Shown: in pieces, positions 8,211 through 16,604 of the stretch
Layout of the letters: each line of letters opens with the position of its first letter
How positions within the stretch are numbered: the stretch's first letter is position 1
Origin: Neolecta irregularis DAH-3
Taxonomy: Eukaryota; Ascomycota; Neolectomycetes; Neolectales; Neolectaceae
Assembly (NCBI GenBank): GCA_001929475.1
Contig: LXFE01002894.1
Span: 215 to 16,993, forward strand
DNA: 16,779 bases
Reading direction: 5' to 3'
Position numbers and translations under genes: made by a program
The notes under the pieces: model-generated
Databases searched by the model: none
The model's input: only the letters and a program-made list of their open reading frames with translations
What the model was told of the DNA's origin: nothing

Positions 8211-9746
8211 ATGGGTGTATCAGGTTTGGTACCGTTTCTCACCAAAACCGTTCCGGAGACGGTAAAAAAAGTTTTATTGGAAGACTTGAAAAATTTTACA
8301 ATTGCCATTGATGGTACGATCATCTTGTTTGAAAGTAAACTTGATTAGGCACTCTATTTATCCGAAAGTTTTATGCCTCTCCAAGATATACCGTTAATCA
8401 CCCTAAAAAAGCCCTGGCTTTTGCTTTTCATTTAGCGAGGGCATGTCGCCAAATGAATATTTTCCCAGTAGTCCTTTTCGATGGCAAAGATTGTACGCCG
8501 GCCAAGCTTAAAGAACGGGCTCGAAGAAAATTGATCTTTGAACAGCATCTAGTTCGTGTTTCCGAGGAAAAAGCTAGAAATTCGCGTTTAACGAACTTGA
8601 AGACACTGCTGAAGAAAGTTGGAAAGCTTCCAGCAGAGGAGCAGAAGAAGATTATTCTTGCGGCAAAACCTCTACTTGAAACAAGCGCTGTTCCTAAACC
8701 TGGATTAGTCGTCACTGGTAAAGAAACTATCAAACCCAAAGAAAAACCTGTCAAACTTGACTCATCAACTCAAGCCTTGGCAAACAAATTCACAAAACTT
8801 GTTGCAGATGTTCTCTCACGACATGACACCCTGTCTAAAAATGAAGTCACTCTTGTCCGAACAATAGTTGCACAAGATGGCGAGGTGGTAATATCTAAAA
8901 TGGTTGAAAATACATACTATCTCGAAGAAGAAACTCAAAAAACGCTAGTCAATTTCCAACGCAGAGTCGAAAAACCTAAAGGGGCCGACCTCAAAATAGC
9001 CAAAAAAGCCTTATCGGCTTTAGGAATTTCAGTAATCACTACAAATTTATTCGAGGCGGAATGTCATGCGGCAGCTCTAGTCAAAAACGGATGCGCTGAA
9101 TTGACTGCTTCTGAAGTATACTACGATTTACAATGCCAAGCTGATAAACAGGATACTGATGTCTTGCTTTACGGTTCGCCAATGTTGCGGGGCTTCATGA
9201 CGAGTCAGGCACATGACAACATGTTTCTTGTTAAACCCCACATCGTTCAAGAAACAATGGGCTTGAGTGAATCCGAATTCCTAGATTTCGCTATTTTATG
9301 TGGCAGTATGATACCAGTACGTTACATGCTAACTTGTAGCTGATTTCTCTGATAGGATACCAAAAGTTGGACCATCTAAAGCGATTGAATTGATTAAACA
9401 GTATCACACGATTGAAGATATTGTAAACCACTTGTCACAACATAAAAATAAAGGCGGAAACTGCAAATTTTCTGTGCCCGAGTCATACCTTCAAGAAGTC
9501 GCTGAAGCAAGGACAGTATTTACTTCACTTCCTGGACTTGAAAAGCCTCATACAAATCTTGGAAATTTAAAGGAGACTTGGTTTTCCATGTCTCTAGATG
9601 CTTATCAAGCGCGAGAGGATAAAGTATTGGAACAATGTGAAACTACTTGGAAAGATCTCCGAGGGTTGTCTACAGAAAAGTATACATTTTCAATCCACAA
9701 CCCATTTGGAGAAAATATTTTTCAAGACCAGCCAAACCATTTGTAA
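8211..9746 (+). CDS. FEN1/XPG-superfamily structure-specific nuclease with enlarged arch, three exons
   Basis: This is a 5' flap/XPG-type metal-dependent nuclease of 488 residues, from exons 8211-8313, 8349-9305 and 9340-9746. The introns are 35 nt (GTACGA...TTAG) and 34 nt (GTATGA, branch GCTAAC, GTAG). The N-domain starts MGVSGLVPFL. All seven acidic metal ligands of FEN1 have counterparts: D34 (IAIDGT), D79 (VVLFDG), E270 and E272 (FEAE), D303 and D305 (DTD), and D355 (LCGTDF). Splicing the second intron creates the LCGTDF motif directly before the helix-hairpin-helix RIPKVGPSKAIELI. The span between D79 and E270 is about 190 residues, against about 70 in FEN1. The helical arch/cap therefore carries an insertion of roughly 115 Lys/Glu-rich residues. 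No PCNA-binding QxxLxxFF box is visible at the C-terminus. It probably acts in DNA repair or replication, but I cannot assign it to FEN1, EXO1 or RAD2 orthology. Confidence 0.88.
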
Positions 9747-9917
9747 TTATCATAGGGCTAAAGCGGACATTTTTACTACAGAAAAAGAAGAATGTCCTGT
9801 CTATAAGCCACGCTACCAGTATATCACAAAATAACAAGAATCTATTGTCTTTGAACTCGATTATAGAGTTGCTACAATGGCATTCAGTTGAAAAAAACAC
9901 AAACGCTTGAACGAATG

Positions 9918-11058
9918 TTATAGCCTCTTCCCTGGCACCAGGGTAAAAAGAAGAGTTAACGCGGTGGTAGAAATAAGAGTGAGGAATAACACCCACAAAG
10001 AACGACTAATTAAAAGCTTGCGCACAGGTTTGATTAGAAAAAATAATTGTAAAAGAAATACCATAAGGCTCGCGTATGCGTATAAAAGACATAAATGTAC
10101 TTTCACTGAAACCGGCGAGAGCAAGAATAGGATCCAAGTTGAAATGATGTGCCAGTAAACAGTACATTGCAACAGTAAAAGGAAACAACAACTTGGTATT
10201 AGCGAAAAAGAATAAACAAAAAGGTACCCAAACACGAGTTGTCTTGGGCTTTATATCCAGAAATATCAAAGAAAACGAAGTCCATAAAGAACCCAAAAGA
10301 GCGAATAAACCGATAACCAGTCGTAATACGGAAGACGAAGGGACTAGATTTCCCAAGGCTTTAGCTGCGAGGAATCCTGGAGCCGCATCTCTTTCCATTG
10401 CCTGGAAAATATATTCTTGAGCTTCATCAAAGACTTCTGGGTCGTCTCGTCCTTCGACTTCAATTGCAGTGGATATACTACGGACGATATGCGCGGGTAA
10501 TGGAACTTCTCTTTCTGCGCCTTGAATGAGATAGGTGTACAAGATTCTCTCAGCTGAAGCTCGAAGGTCTGCTCGACCGACTGTATTTGTAGCAAGCCCT
10601 ATTGAAACATCTGCACTTGGACGACGATTCACAGGCGGAGAAGGCGAGCGACGGTCTACGTACTCGAACGTTGGTGATTCCGAGGGTGGCTGGCCTCGTA
10701 ATGTAGAAACAACACGCAAGTTGTCTTTGTATGTATCGGGATTCAACGCTGACATGCTCTCTGCCTTTTCAAGGTCAGGTGTAGAGCTGAGTAGGGATCT
10801 TCGTAATTCTCTGACGTACAAACGACATAAACTCGTGTGTTGAGAAATATCCAACCATAAATCCAAGTCTAAAACCGTCAACGGTGATACCAGGCATGTA
10901 ATACAGTCCACACTACGCTGCTGGTCCCGCATGTAGATGTAGAAACTAAACAGATCGACGGGGGGAAGAGACTTTCTGTCGAGAATCTCGGTCAGAGTAG
11001 GCTACGAATAAGCAATCGCCAGTATAATCAATACGAGTCTTTTCCTAGACATCCCCAT
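9918..11058 (-). CDS. RAX1: RAX1-like RGS-domain membrane protein, four exons
   Basis: This matches the fungal RAX1 family, which has an N-terminal RGS-type domain followed by three membrane helices. In budding yeast it marks bud sites. Exons are 11035-11058, 10905-11001, 10062-10868 and 9918-10024, giving 344 residues. Introns are 33 nt, 36 nt and, apparently, 37 nt. Motifs are FYIYMRDQQRSVDY joined by splicing to LDLWLDISQH, then LCRLYVRELRRSLL, EVPLPAHIVRSISTAIEVEG, DDPEVFDEAQEYIFQAMERD and ALGNLVP. These are followed by membrane helices at about 222-244 and 254-281, LDPILALAGFSES, FIRIREPY joined to VRKLLISRSL, and a third helix at about 319-337 ending LVPGKRL. The last join needs a GT...TG intron (see findings). 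If that intron is retained, the protein ends after 18 extra residues and loses helix three. The start at 11058 has an alternative ATG two codons later. Confidence 0.88.
10025..10061 (-). other. Putative 37-nt GT-TG intron in the RAX1-like gene
   Basis: The intron starts GTATTT, has a CTAATC branch-like site 12 nt before its end, and must end in CCTG to join Y309 (REPY) to V310 (VRKLL) in the conserved frame. The first AG downstream (GCGCAAG) gives an immediate stop with this donor. Length, donor and branch site match the other introns in the window, and only the acceptor is abnormal. Confidence 0.6.
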
Positions 11059-11357
11059 GACGGTCGATCAAGACACAAGCAATCAAATGGTAAAGAGCGA
11101 CAGGCGGGGCTGAATGGTAGAGAAAGAGACAGGGGAGGCGGACTAGAAGGATACAAGTTGGAGTTTAGTGCAAGAAATCGCGTGCTTTGCGCGCGCACCA
11201 CCAAGAAAACCCAATAGGATACTACGTCAAACCCATTGTTGGCAATGGGCCAAAGTCCGACCCACTTGACTCAAACCTGGCTATAGGGAACCTCCCTATA
11301 ACGAATCCGACTGGCTTCCAAAATTGATTTATATGGGGTATAAAGACATCCTCAAAC
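11059..11357. other. Intergenic region, no gene seen
   Basis: About 300 bp lie between the RAX1-like start codon and the RRM pseudogene start. They presumably contain the RAX1 promoter and a former promoter of the pseudogene. A short TATAGGGA/TCCCTATA inverted pair lies near 11282-11300, and a TATATGG motif near 11330. Nothing else stands out. Confidence 0.5.
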
Positions 11358-12053
11358 ATGGCCGTTTATTCGTTTGAAACTTACATCACTACAGAAGATC
11401 TCCAATACGAATTTGGGAAGTTTGGGCCTGTTGAAGAGGTATTTCTTTTTGTCATTTCGCGCTATTCACAGGCGTACGAGACAAATCGCATATTTTATTC
11501 TTTCAAGAGTGTGTTTTATATTGAGAATTAGATAGTGGAATTTCTGGCAACTTTTCCCTATCCTACATGTTATTGTACTACCAGGTTCAGATGCCAATTG
11601 ATTCTGTGAGTTTAACCCTAAGGTTTGGCAGAATTTTATTTGCGAAGCTGTCCTCGATAAGCAACTTGTTACACATCTTGCCATCCTATCCAAAGAAATC
11701 AAATGAAGTCGATGAATTCTCAATACGAAAACTACAGCTGAAGAAACAAAAAGAAGTTTGCTGAAAACTAGAAAGTGGGAAGGAGGTTTGGAATTGGAAT
11801 AAACGCTCACTCGCTTATTCTCTGGTTGTGAAGGGTTTGTATCGGCAAAAGTTAACGTCAAACCGGACTCAAAAAACATTCGCAAAACGCCAAGTGTAGG
11901 GTTCGCATTAACGAACAAGTTGTGAAAGCTATGATTGAGAAGCAACAGATCGCTGTTGACGGGCATGCTTTGCAATTAAGCATGTCAAAGAAGGAAAGCA
12001 AAAAGGCTGTTGAAGGAAAAGGAACTAAAGTTCAGTTTATTATTCGAACTTGA
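11358..12053 (+). pseudogene. Decayed RNA-recognition-motif protein
   Basis: Remnants of a two-RRM RNA-binding protein are visible in several frames. From the ATG at 11358, residues TEDLQYEFGKFGPVEE look like RRM helix 1 and strand 2. A 33-nt intron (11439-11471, GTATTT...CACAG) then leads to AYETNR, after which the frame runs into a stop at about 11529. Further on, FSGCEGFVSAKVNVKP (from 11818) followed by VGFALT resembles a second RRM. A one-base frame change near 11911 is needed to continue into EQVVKAMIEKQQIAVDGHAL and a lysine-rich tail to the stop at 12051-12053. The middle (11530-11810) has multiple stops in the expected frame. The combination of stops and a frameshift makes it a pseudogene. 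The exact family member cannot be told. Confidence 0.7.
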
Positions 12054-12318
12054 TCTTCGAGCTCTTCTTAGGTATTGTATGACGCGGAGTATGACAATAG
12101 TTGAGTCCCAAGGTCATTCGACTTCCCATAGTTAATTCAAGTAGAGGGTCTACTATTGCAGAGTTGTCACGGAGCGAGAAGCCAAAAATGCTATTGATTG
12201 ACTTTGAACAATCTGTAAAGTTACTGGAGACGAACTTGTTCCACACGGAGTATGCAAACGAAGGGACAAGTAGAGGAGGACCGATGGTTGGGGTCCGCAG
12301 GAAGAGGGAAATAGACAT
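12040..12318 (-). CDS. Small hypothetical protein, doubtful
   Basis: This is a 92-residue open frame from the ATG at 12318, overlapping the end of the RRM pseudogene by 14 bases on the other strand. It has a moderately hydrophobic start (ISLFLRTPTIGPPLLVP) and a basic tail (PKKSSKIKFE). No family is recognised. It lies just outside the left end of the tandem duplication. It may be noise, or part of a spliced gene whose 5' part I cannot define. Confidence 0.25.
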   Translation of the reverse strand: MSISLFLRTPTIGPPLLVPSFAYSVWNKFVSSNFTDCSKSINSIFGFSLRDNSAIVDPLLELTMGSRMTLGLNYCHTPRHTIPKKSSKIKFE

Positions 12319-12657
12319 CAATGAAAATGGGGTTGGTAGGGGCAGTCTGGGTTTTGTAGGATGTGGCTTGATAGCGGGTTAGAGGACAGTCCATAGGGCA
12401 TAGAGGTTGTCGCGCAGACCCCGTACTTCAGATCAAGGATCACTGGGGACAGAAATGACCATTATTAATCACATGGCAAAACTATGGTGGTCTATCAACG
12501 TTGTAGGATGATTGAAATGTCAACTCACTCTGGATCGCCTCTGCCATGTAGATTGCCCGTTATAACTAGCGATCTTACCAGTAATAATCTGCAAACAATT
12601 TCAAGTCTCCTAGTGAAAAGAAAACCACTCTGAACATACATACAAAATATACAAAAT

Positions 12658-13996
12658 CTAGGTCCCTGTAATAATATCAATCGTGCTTCTATCAAACCGG
12701 TTTTTCACGCTGCTTTCCAATAATCGAGACCGAGCTATGTTGGACCTAATGTCTTTCCCATATACTTTAGAGAGCACAAATGGCACCATGTCAGTAACAC
12801 ATTTCCGCATATCTTCATAGGTGCGATCGTATATATTCTGGTAGCGTGGTAAAGGCTCTCGTAGGATATTTATCGCCCCTAATATAACAGCTAACACTGC
12901 TTCTGTATTACCATGATCGTTATTGTAAATTAGTTTGAAGAATAATTTTTCTAGAATGGGCGGTTGGTGGCCTAGAAGATTCATAGCTCCTTCAAACATT
13001 TCCCAGGCAGATTCGAACTGGCTATCCTGAGTGGAATCCGTTAGATATATGAGTGGTTGATTGTTAGGTAGACCGGAACCGTGCTGTATCATAGCGTAAT
13101 CTCCATTGCCATATGAAACGATAAAAAGGTAAAAATCTTTTGCATGGATAAACAAAGACTTCTTTATTGGATCAAAAACAGTAGTGAAGTCTTCACCACT
13201 GTTCAAGTCTCGACCAATGCTGTGGCTGAATATATCGAGAAAAGCCAGCGCAATTATGTCTAAGAATTCCGAAGATTCTGGCCATGATTTGAGGCCAACG
13301 AGGATTTCGTCGGTGATTGAATGTCCAGGGATTTTGTGGTCAACGCTGATTTCTTCATGGATCGAATGTCTAGAGATTTTGCGTCGTTTGGCCTTTGGCC
13401 CTCCTGTATCATTTTCCTCAATAAAATCACCTGTATCTCTTTCAATAATATCACCTGTATCCTCCTCAATAATATCGACTACACTTGCTGGTTTACCATT
13501 CACCGCAGAGCTCCAGCAGCCACGCAAAAAAGGTTCATAGCATTTTACTGAGCATGAATATCCCTGTTGAATGTGATCGATCCACTCCTCACGGGATTCA
13601 ATATTTCGAGAGAACTCTTTTACAAGGTCAAATTTTCGTGGTTCCTTGATACTAATTATTAATTTCCATACTAACCGTTGCTTACTTGTAGAATGCTATC
13701 ATTGGATAATCGGATGAATCTTGATATGGATAGATAGCTGGGTGAGGCTTCGCATATGTAATACATTCGTGGTGTGGGGTCACGATGAATGCATTACAGA
13801 AATATTTCTCAAAGAAACATTCCTGTGCACATTCATGTATCTGTTGTACAAAGGTTCCGTCAGGGTCGGGAACACGAGAAGTGGCTGCTTCGCTTTCATC
13901 TAATTTAACAAACACTTGTGTGAAATGATCGAGATATGAGGCAGCGCAAAAGAGATTTGTATGAAGCACGATTGACCACAAGATCCTGGATAACAT
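12658..13996 (-). CDS. Predicted secreted cysteine-rich protein with DTGD repeats and basic cluster (tandem copy 1)
   Basis: I recognise no named family. Exons are 13686-13996 and 12658-13651, separated by a 34-nt intron (GTAAGC...TTAG), giving 434 residues. Residues 1 to about 19 (MLSRILWSIVLHTNLFCAAS) look like a signal peptide. A short domain with spacing CAQECFFEKYFCNAF...C resembles a PAN/Apple fold (inference from cysteine pattern). Exon 2 has a conserved RKFD-x-V-x-E-x2-SRNIESR segment, GCWSSAVNGKPASVVDIIE, acidic repeats (DTGDIIER, DTGDFIEEN), the basic cluster KAKRRK (190-195), and a 230-residue C-terminal domain. That domain includes FTTVFDPIKKSLFIH, FYLFIVSYGNGDY, MFEGAMNLLG and FVLSKVYGKDI. 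The architecture is conserved in the neighbouring copy, so it is a real gene. The signal peptide together with a nuclear-localisation-like cluster would fit an effector-like or surface protein, but the function is unknown. Confidence 0.75.
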
Positions 13997-14090
13997 GATA
14001 TAGGGTAAATGGACTGCGTAGTGTAAGGATGCGGCATAAGCCTATAGAGTGAATAGAGTTGGGTAAAACCTCTCCCCGTGGAATCAAGCC

Positions 14091-14098
14091 CTTTTATA
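14091..14098 (-). promoter_or_regulatory. TATA box of tandem copy 1
   Basis: TATAAAAG on the minus strand, about 95 bp upstream of the start codon at 13996. It is followed by GGGCTTGAT and lies within a block shared with the copy-2 promoter and with the orphan block at 14613-14710. Confidence 0.7.
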
Positions 14099-14235
14099 GA
14101 TGTCGCAAGATGGTGTTGGTTCCGACTTTTCCTTACTCTCTCGGAAAGAAAAACAAAAATGATGTGAAACATATGAGACCAGCCAGAAAGAGTTGAAGTA
14201 GAAATATCCAGGTGCCGAATCAAGCGCAGCTACCA

Positions 14236-14480
14236 CCTTTTGAATAGAATGAATATCATTGAATGACTGAATATGAAGGAATGATTGATTGAATGTGAAG
14301 GTATGATTAATGATTAATGACAATGATAATAGATATGATATGATGAATATGATTGAATGATGATTGATTGAACGAATGAATATTGAATATGATGAATGAT
14401 TGATAGATTGAATGTAAAGGCAATGATAGATATGATGAATAGATATATGATAAAGAGATATGACTAGGACTCTATTGAAT
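14236..14480. repeat. AT-rich degenerate repeat (GAATGATTGAATG-like)
   Basis: About 245 bp are built from permutations of TGAATGA, TGATTGA and GATATGA, with no fixed period. It separates the promoter of copy 1 from the orphan promoter block. It generates long meaningless open frames on the minus strand because its TGA words are read there as TCA. Confidence 0.8.
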
Positions 14481-14519
14481 CCTAGAGGATTCAAATGAAT
14501 GGAATGGCCAACGGGGGAT

Positions 14520-14600
14520 TGGGAATCGAGATCTGATTCTGATTCTGAATCGAGATCAGGGCGGGTTGGGTCTAGCGGGTCAAGATCGAGATCTGCAGGT
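14520..14600. repeat. Short ATCGAGATC direct repeats
   Basis: ATCGAGATC occurs three times within about 70 bp (near 14526, 14552 and 14584), interspersed with TGATTC repeats and two GGGT-rich stretches. It lies between the AT-rich repeat and the orphan promoter. No function can be assigned. Confidence 0.55.
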
Positions 14601-14612
14601 TTTTCCCCCGAG

Positions 14613-14710
14613 GCATCAAGCCCTTTTATAGATGTCGCAAGATAGTGGTGCCTCCGGCTTTTCCTTAATGTCTCGGAAAAAAGCCACAAATGATGGATGT
14701 GGCTAGAAAG
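14613..14710 (-). promoter_or_regulatory. Orphan promoter copy with TATA box
   Basis: This block matches the promoter blocks of both secreted-protein genes: GCATCAAGCCCTTTTATAGA, then TGTCGCAAGAT, CTCCGGCTTTTCCTTAA, TCTCGGAAAAAAGCCACAAA. It has a minus-strand TATAAAAG at 14623-14630. No gene follows on its downstream side, only repeats and then the copy-1 promoter. It directly abuts the 3' flank of unit 2, so it probably marks the recombination junction or a lost third unit. Confidence 0.75.
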
Positions 14711-14965
14711 TTGGCTAGAAGACAGTCCATAGGGCATAGAGGCTGTCGCGCAGAGCCCGTACTTCAGAACATGGATCACTGGGGACAGAAATGACCATTG
14801 TTAATCACATGGCAAAACTATTGGGGTCTATCAAGCCAAATAATCGTTGTAGGATGATTGACAGGTCAACTCTGGATCGCCTCTGCCATGTCGATTGCCG
14901 TAATAGCGGTCTTACAATAATCAAACAATAAAGTCTAAAACAAAATAAACCATATCTAGGTCCCA

Positions 14966-16289
14966 CTACCCATATGTAATAATATCAAGCATACTTTTTT
15001 CAAACCGATTTTCCACGCCACTATCCCATAATCGAGACTGAGTTATCTGGGATTTAATGTCCTTCCCATAAACTTTAGAGAGTACAAATTTCACCATGTC
15101 GGTAAGACATTTCAGGGAAGTAGGTCTTCCACTATCCTGCATATTCTGGTCGATGTTTGAAACATAGCTCAAAAGGATATCTGTCGCCTCTAATATAACG
15201 GCCGACGCTGGTTGGACAAGATGTTGTTTAAATCCAAGTGGTGTTGAATGAGTAAAGGTCTTTTGTTGGCCTAGCAGATTCATAGCTCCTTGAAACATTT
15301 TCAAGGCAGATTCGGATTGGATAACCTGACTGGGATCCGTTGCATAGGTGAGCAGTTGCTTTTCTTCAAGTCGATCGGGACGGTATTTTATGATACCGTA
15401 ATCTCCCTTGCCATGTGAAACGATGAAAAGGTAAAAGCCATTTCTATGGATAAACAAAGACTTCTTTATTGGATCAAAAACAGTAGTGAAGGGTGGAACA
15501 ATGTTGTGGCTGAATATCTCGAGAAAAGCCAGCGCAATTATGTCTGAGAATTCCAAAGATTGTGGCCATGATTTGAGGCCAAAGGCGATTTCTGTGGTGA
15601 TTGAATGTCCAGGGATTTTGCGGCTAACGGTGATTTCTTCAGAATCATTAGAGATTTTGCGTCGTTTGGCCTTTCGCTCTCCTGTATCATTTTCTTCAAT
15701 ATAATCACCTGTATCATTTTCCTCAATAAAATCACCTATATCCCTTTCCTCAATAATATCGACTACAGTTGCTGGTTTGCCATTCACCGCAGAGTTCCAG
15801 CAGCCATCCAAAAAATGAGGCCAGAATGAAGACGGCAGTGGTGGTAAATATCCCTTTTCAACGTTTTTGACCCACTTGTCACGGGATTCAATATTGCGAG
15901 AAAGCTCTTCAACAACGTCAAATTTTCGTGGTACATTGATACTACATTATCAATTACCATACTGTCACAGGTGCTTACTTAGTGCCTGCTATCATTGAGC
16001 AACCAGATGAAAATATATCCGGAGAAATCTTGTTCGCATCTAAGAAACAGCCCTTTTGGTTCTTTGTAGTGATGATGGCGAGGAATGAATTACAGGAATA
16101 CTTCATTGAGAAGCATGACTCTGCACATATCTCTATCAGCTGTACATGGTTATCTTCAAGGTCCTGAACAGGAATAGCAGCTGGTTGGCTTTCACCAAAT
16201 TTAACTACCACCTCTGTGAAATAATGGAGATATGAGGCAGCGCAAAGGAGATTCGTTAGCACGATCGACCACAAGATCCTTGACAACAT
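14966..16289 (-). CDS. Predicted secreted cysteine-rich protein with DTGD repeats and basic cluster (tandem copy 2)
   Basis: This is a paralogue of 12658-13996, with exons 15979-16289 and 14966-15941 and a 37-nt intron (GTAAGC...TGTAG), giving 428 residues. Exon 1 has exactly the same length (311 nt) as in copy 1. The signal peptide MLSRILWSIVLTNLLCAAS is nearly identical. The following cysteine region differs strongly: CAESCFSMKYSCNSF, then KGCFL and an extra cysteine in SSGC. Exon 2 keeps RKFD, SRNIESR, GCWNSAVNGKPATVVDIIEE, the DTGD repeats, KAKRRK (194-199), FTTVFDPIKKSLFIH, FYLFIVS and FVLSKVYGKDI. The C-terminal half has roughly half its residues in common with copy 1. The segment just before GCW is unlike copy 1, which has two extra cysteines there. 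The start is at the ATG equivalent to that of copy 1. An upstream in-frame ATG reads through the promoter and is not credible. Function unknown. Confidence 0.75.
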
Positions 16290-16373
16290 GATGTAGGCTA
16301 ATGGAGTGCGTAGAGAAAGGATGCGGTATAAGCCTATTGAGTGAAGAGTTGGGCAACCTGATGGCATCAAGCT

Positions 16374-16383
16374 CTTTTATATA
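16374..16383 (-). promoter_or_regulatory. TATA box of tandem copy 2
   Basis: TATATAAAAG on the minus strand, about 85 bp upstream of the start codon at 16289, at the position matching the copy-1 TATA box. It is followed by AGCTTGATG as in the other two promoter blocks. Confidence 0.7.
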
Positions 16384-16470
16384 GTGCCGCCTCCGGCTTT
16401 TCCTCGGAAAAAAGCCACAAATGAGAAACACATCTCGAATAGCCGGAAAGAGTGAAGTAGCAATATGGAT

Positions 16471-16604
16471 CCAGTGCAGCCCTTGAATAGATGCCGAGGT
16501 GAATTCAATAACATCATATTGTTGGGACATTCTCCAAAGTTATTTATTCAGATTAATCTTTATTTCTAACAAACTCAAACCCTGAACGCCACAAGCAAGC
16601 CGTA
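16471..16604. other. Short spacer between tandem unit 2 and the RMD1-like 3' end
   Basis: About 130 bp without coding signal. An AATAAA word read on the minus strand near 16540-16560, in an AT-rich stretch, could serve 3' end formation of the RMD1-like transcript. Confidence 0.4.

Larger units (their letters stand above)
12358..14220. repeat. Tandem duplication, unit 1
   Basis: This is the left copy of a direct duplication of about 1.8 kb. It contains a 3' flank (12358-12657, sharing GACAGTCCATAGGGCATAGA and GGACAGAAATGACCATT with unit 2), the secreted-protein gene, and a promoter with a TATA box. Flanks, introns, gene order and orientation are the same as in unit 2 (about 14694-16470). The left boundary is near 12358, where similarity to 14694 onwards begins. 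Confidence 0.85.
14694..16470. repeat. Tandem duplication, unit 2
   Basis: This is the right copy of the direct duplication. The 3' flank (14694-14965), gene (14966-16289) and promoter (16290-16470) follow the same order as unit 1. Noncoding similarity includes the 3' flank (GGATCACTGGGGACAGAAAT) and the promoter (AGGATGCGG(C/T)ATAAGCCTAT). Confidence 0.85.

Noticed and set aside
8335-8348. 14-nt intron (GTAAAC...TTAG) in the nuclease gene, which would also keep the frame
   Set aside because: It is too short for any spliceosome. The 35-nt intron 8314-8348 uses the same acceptor and gives AIDGTL, which fits the family better.
14084-14779. Long minus-strand open frame (about 230 codons) across the repeats between the tandem units
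   Set aside because: It runs through the orphan promoter, the ATCGAGATC repeats and the AT-rich repeat. Its length comes from simple sequence, its peptide is repetitive Ile/Ser/His, and it has no counterpart in the other unit.
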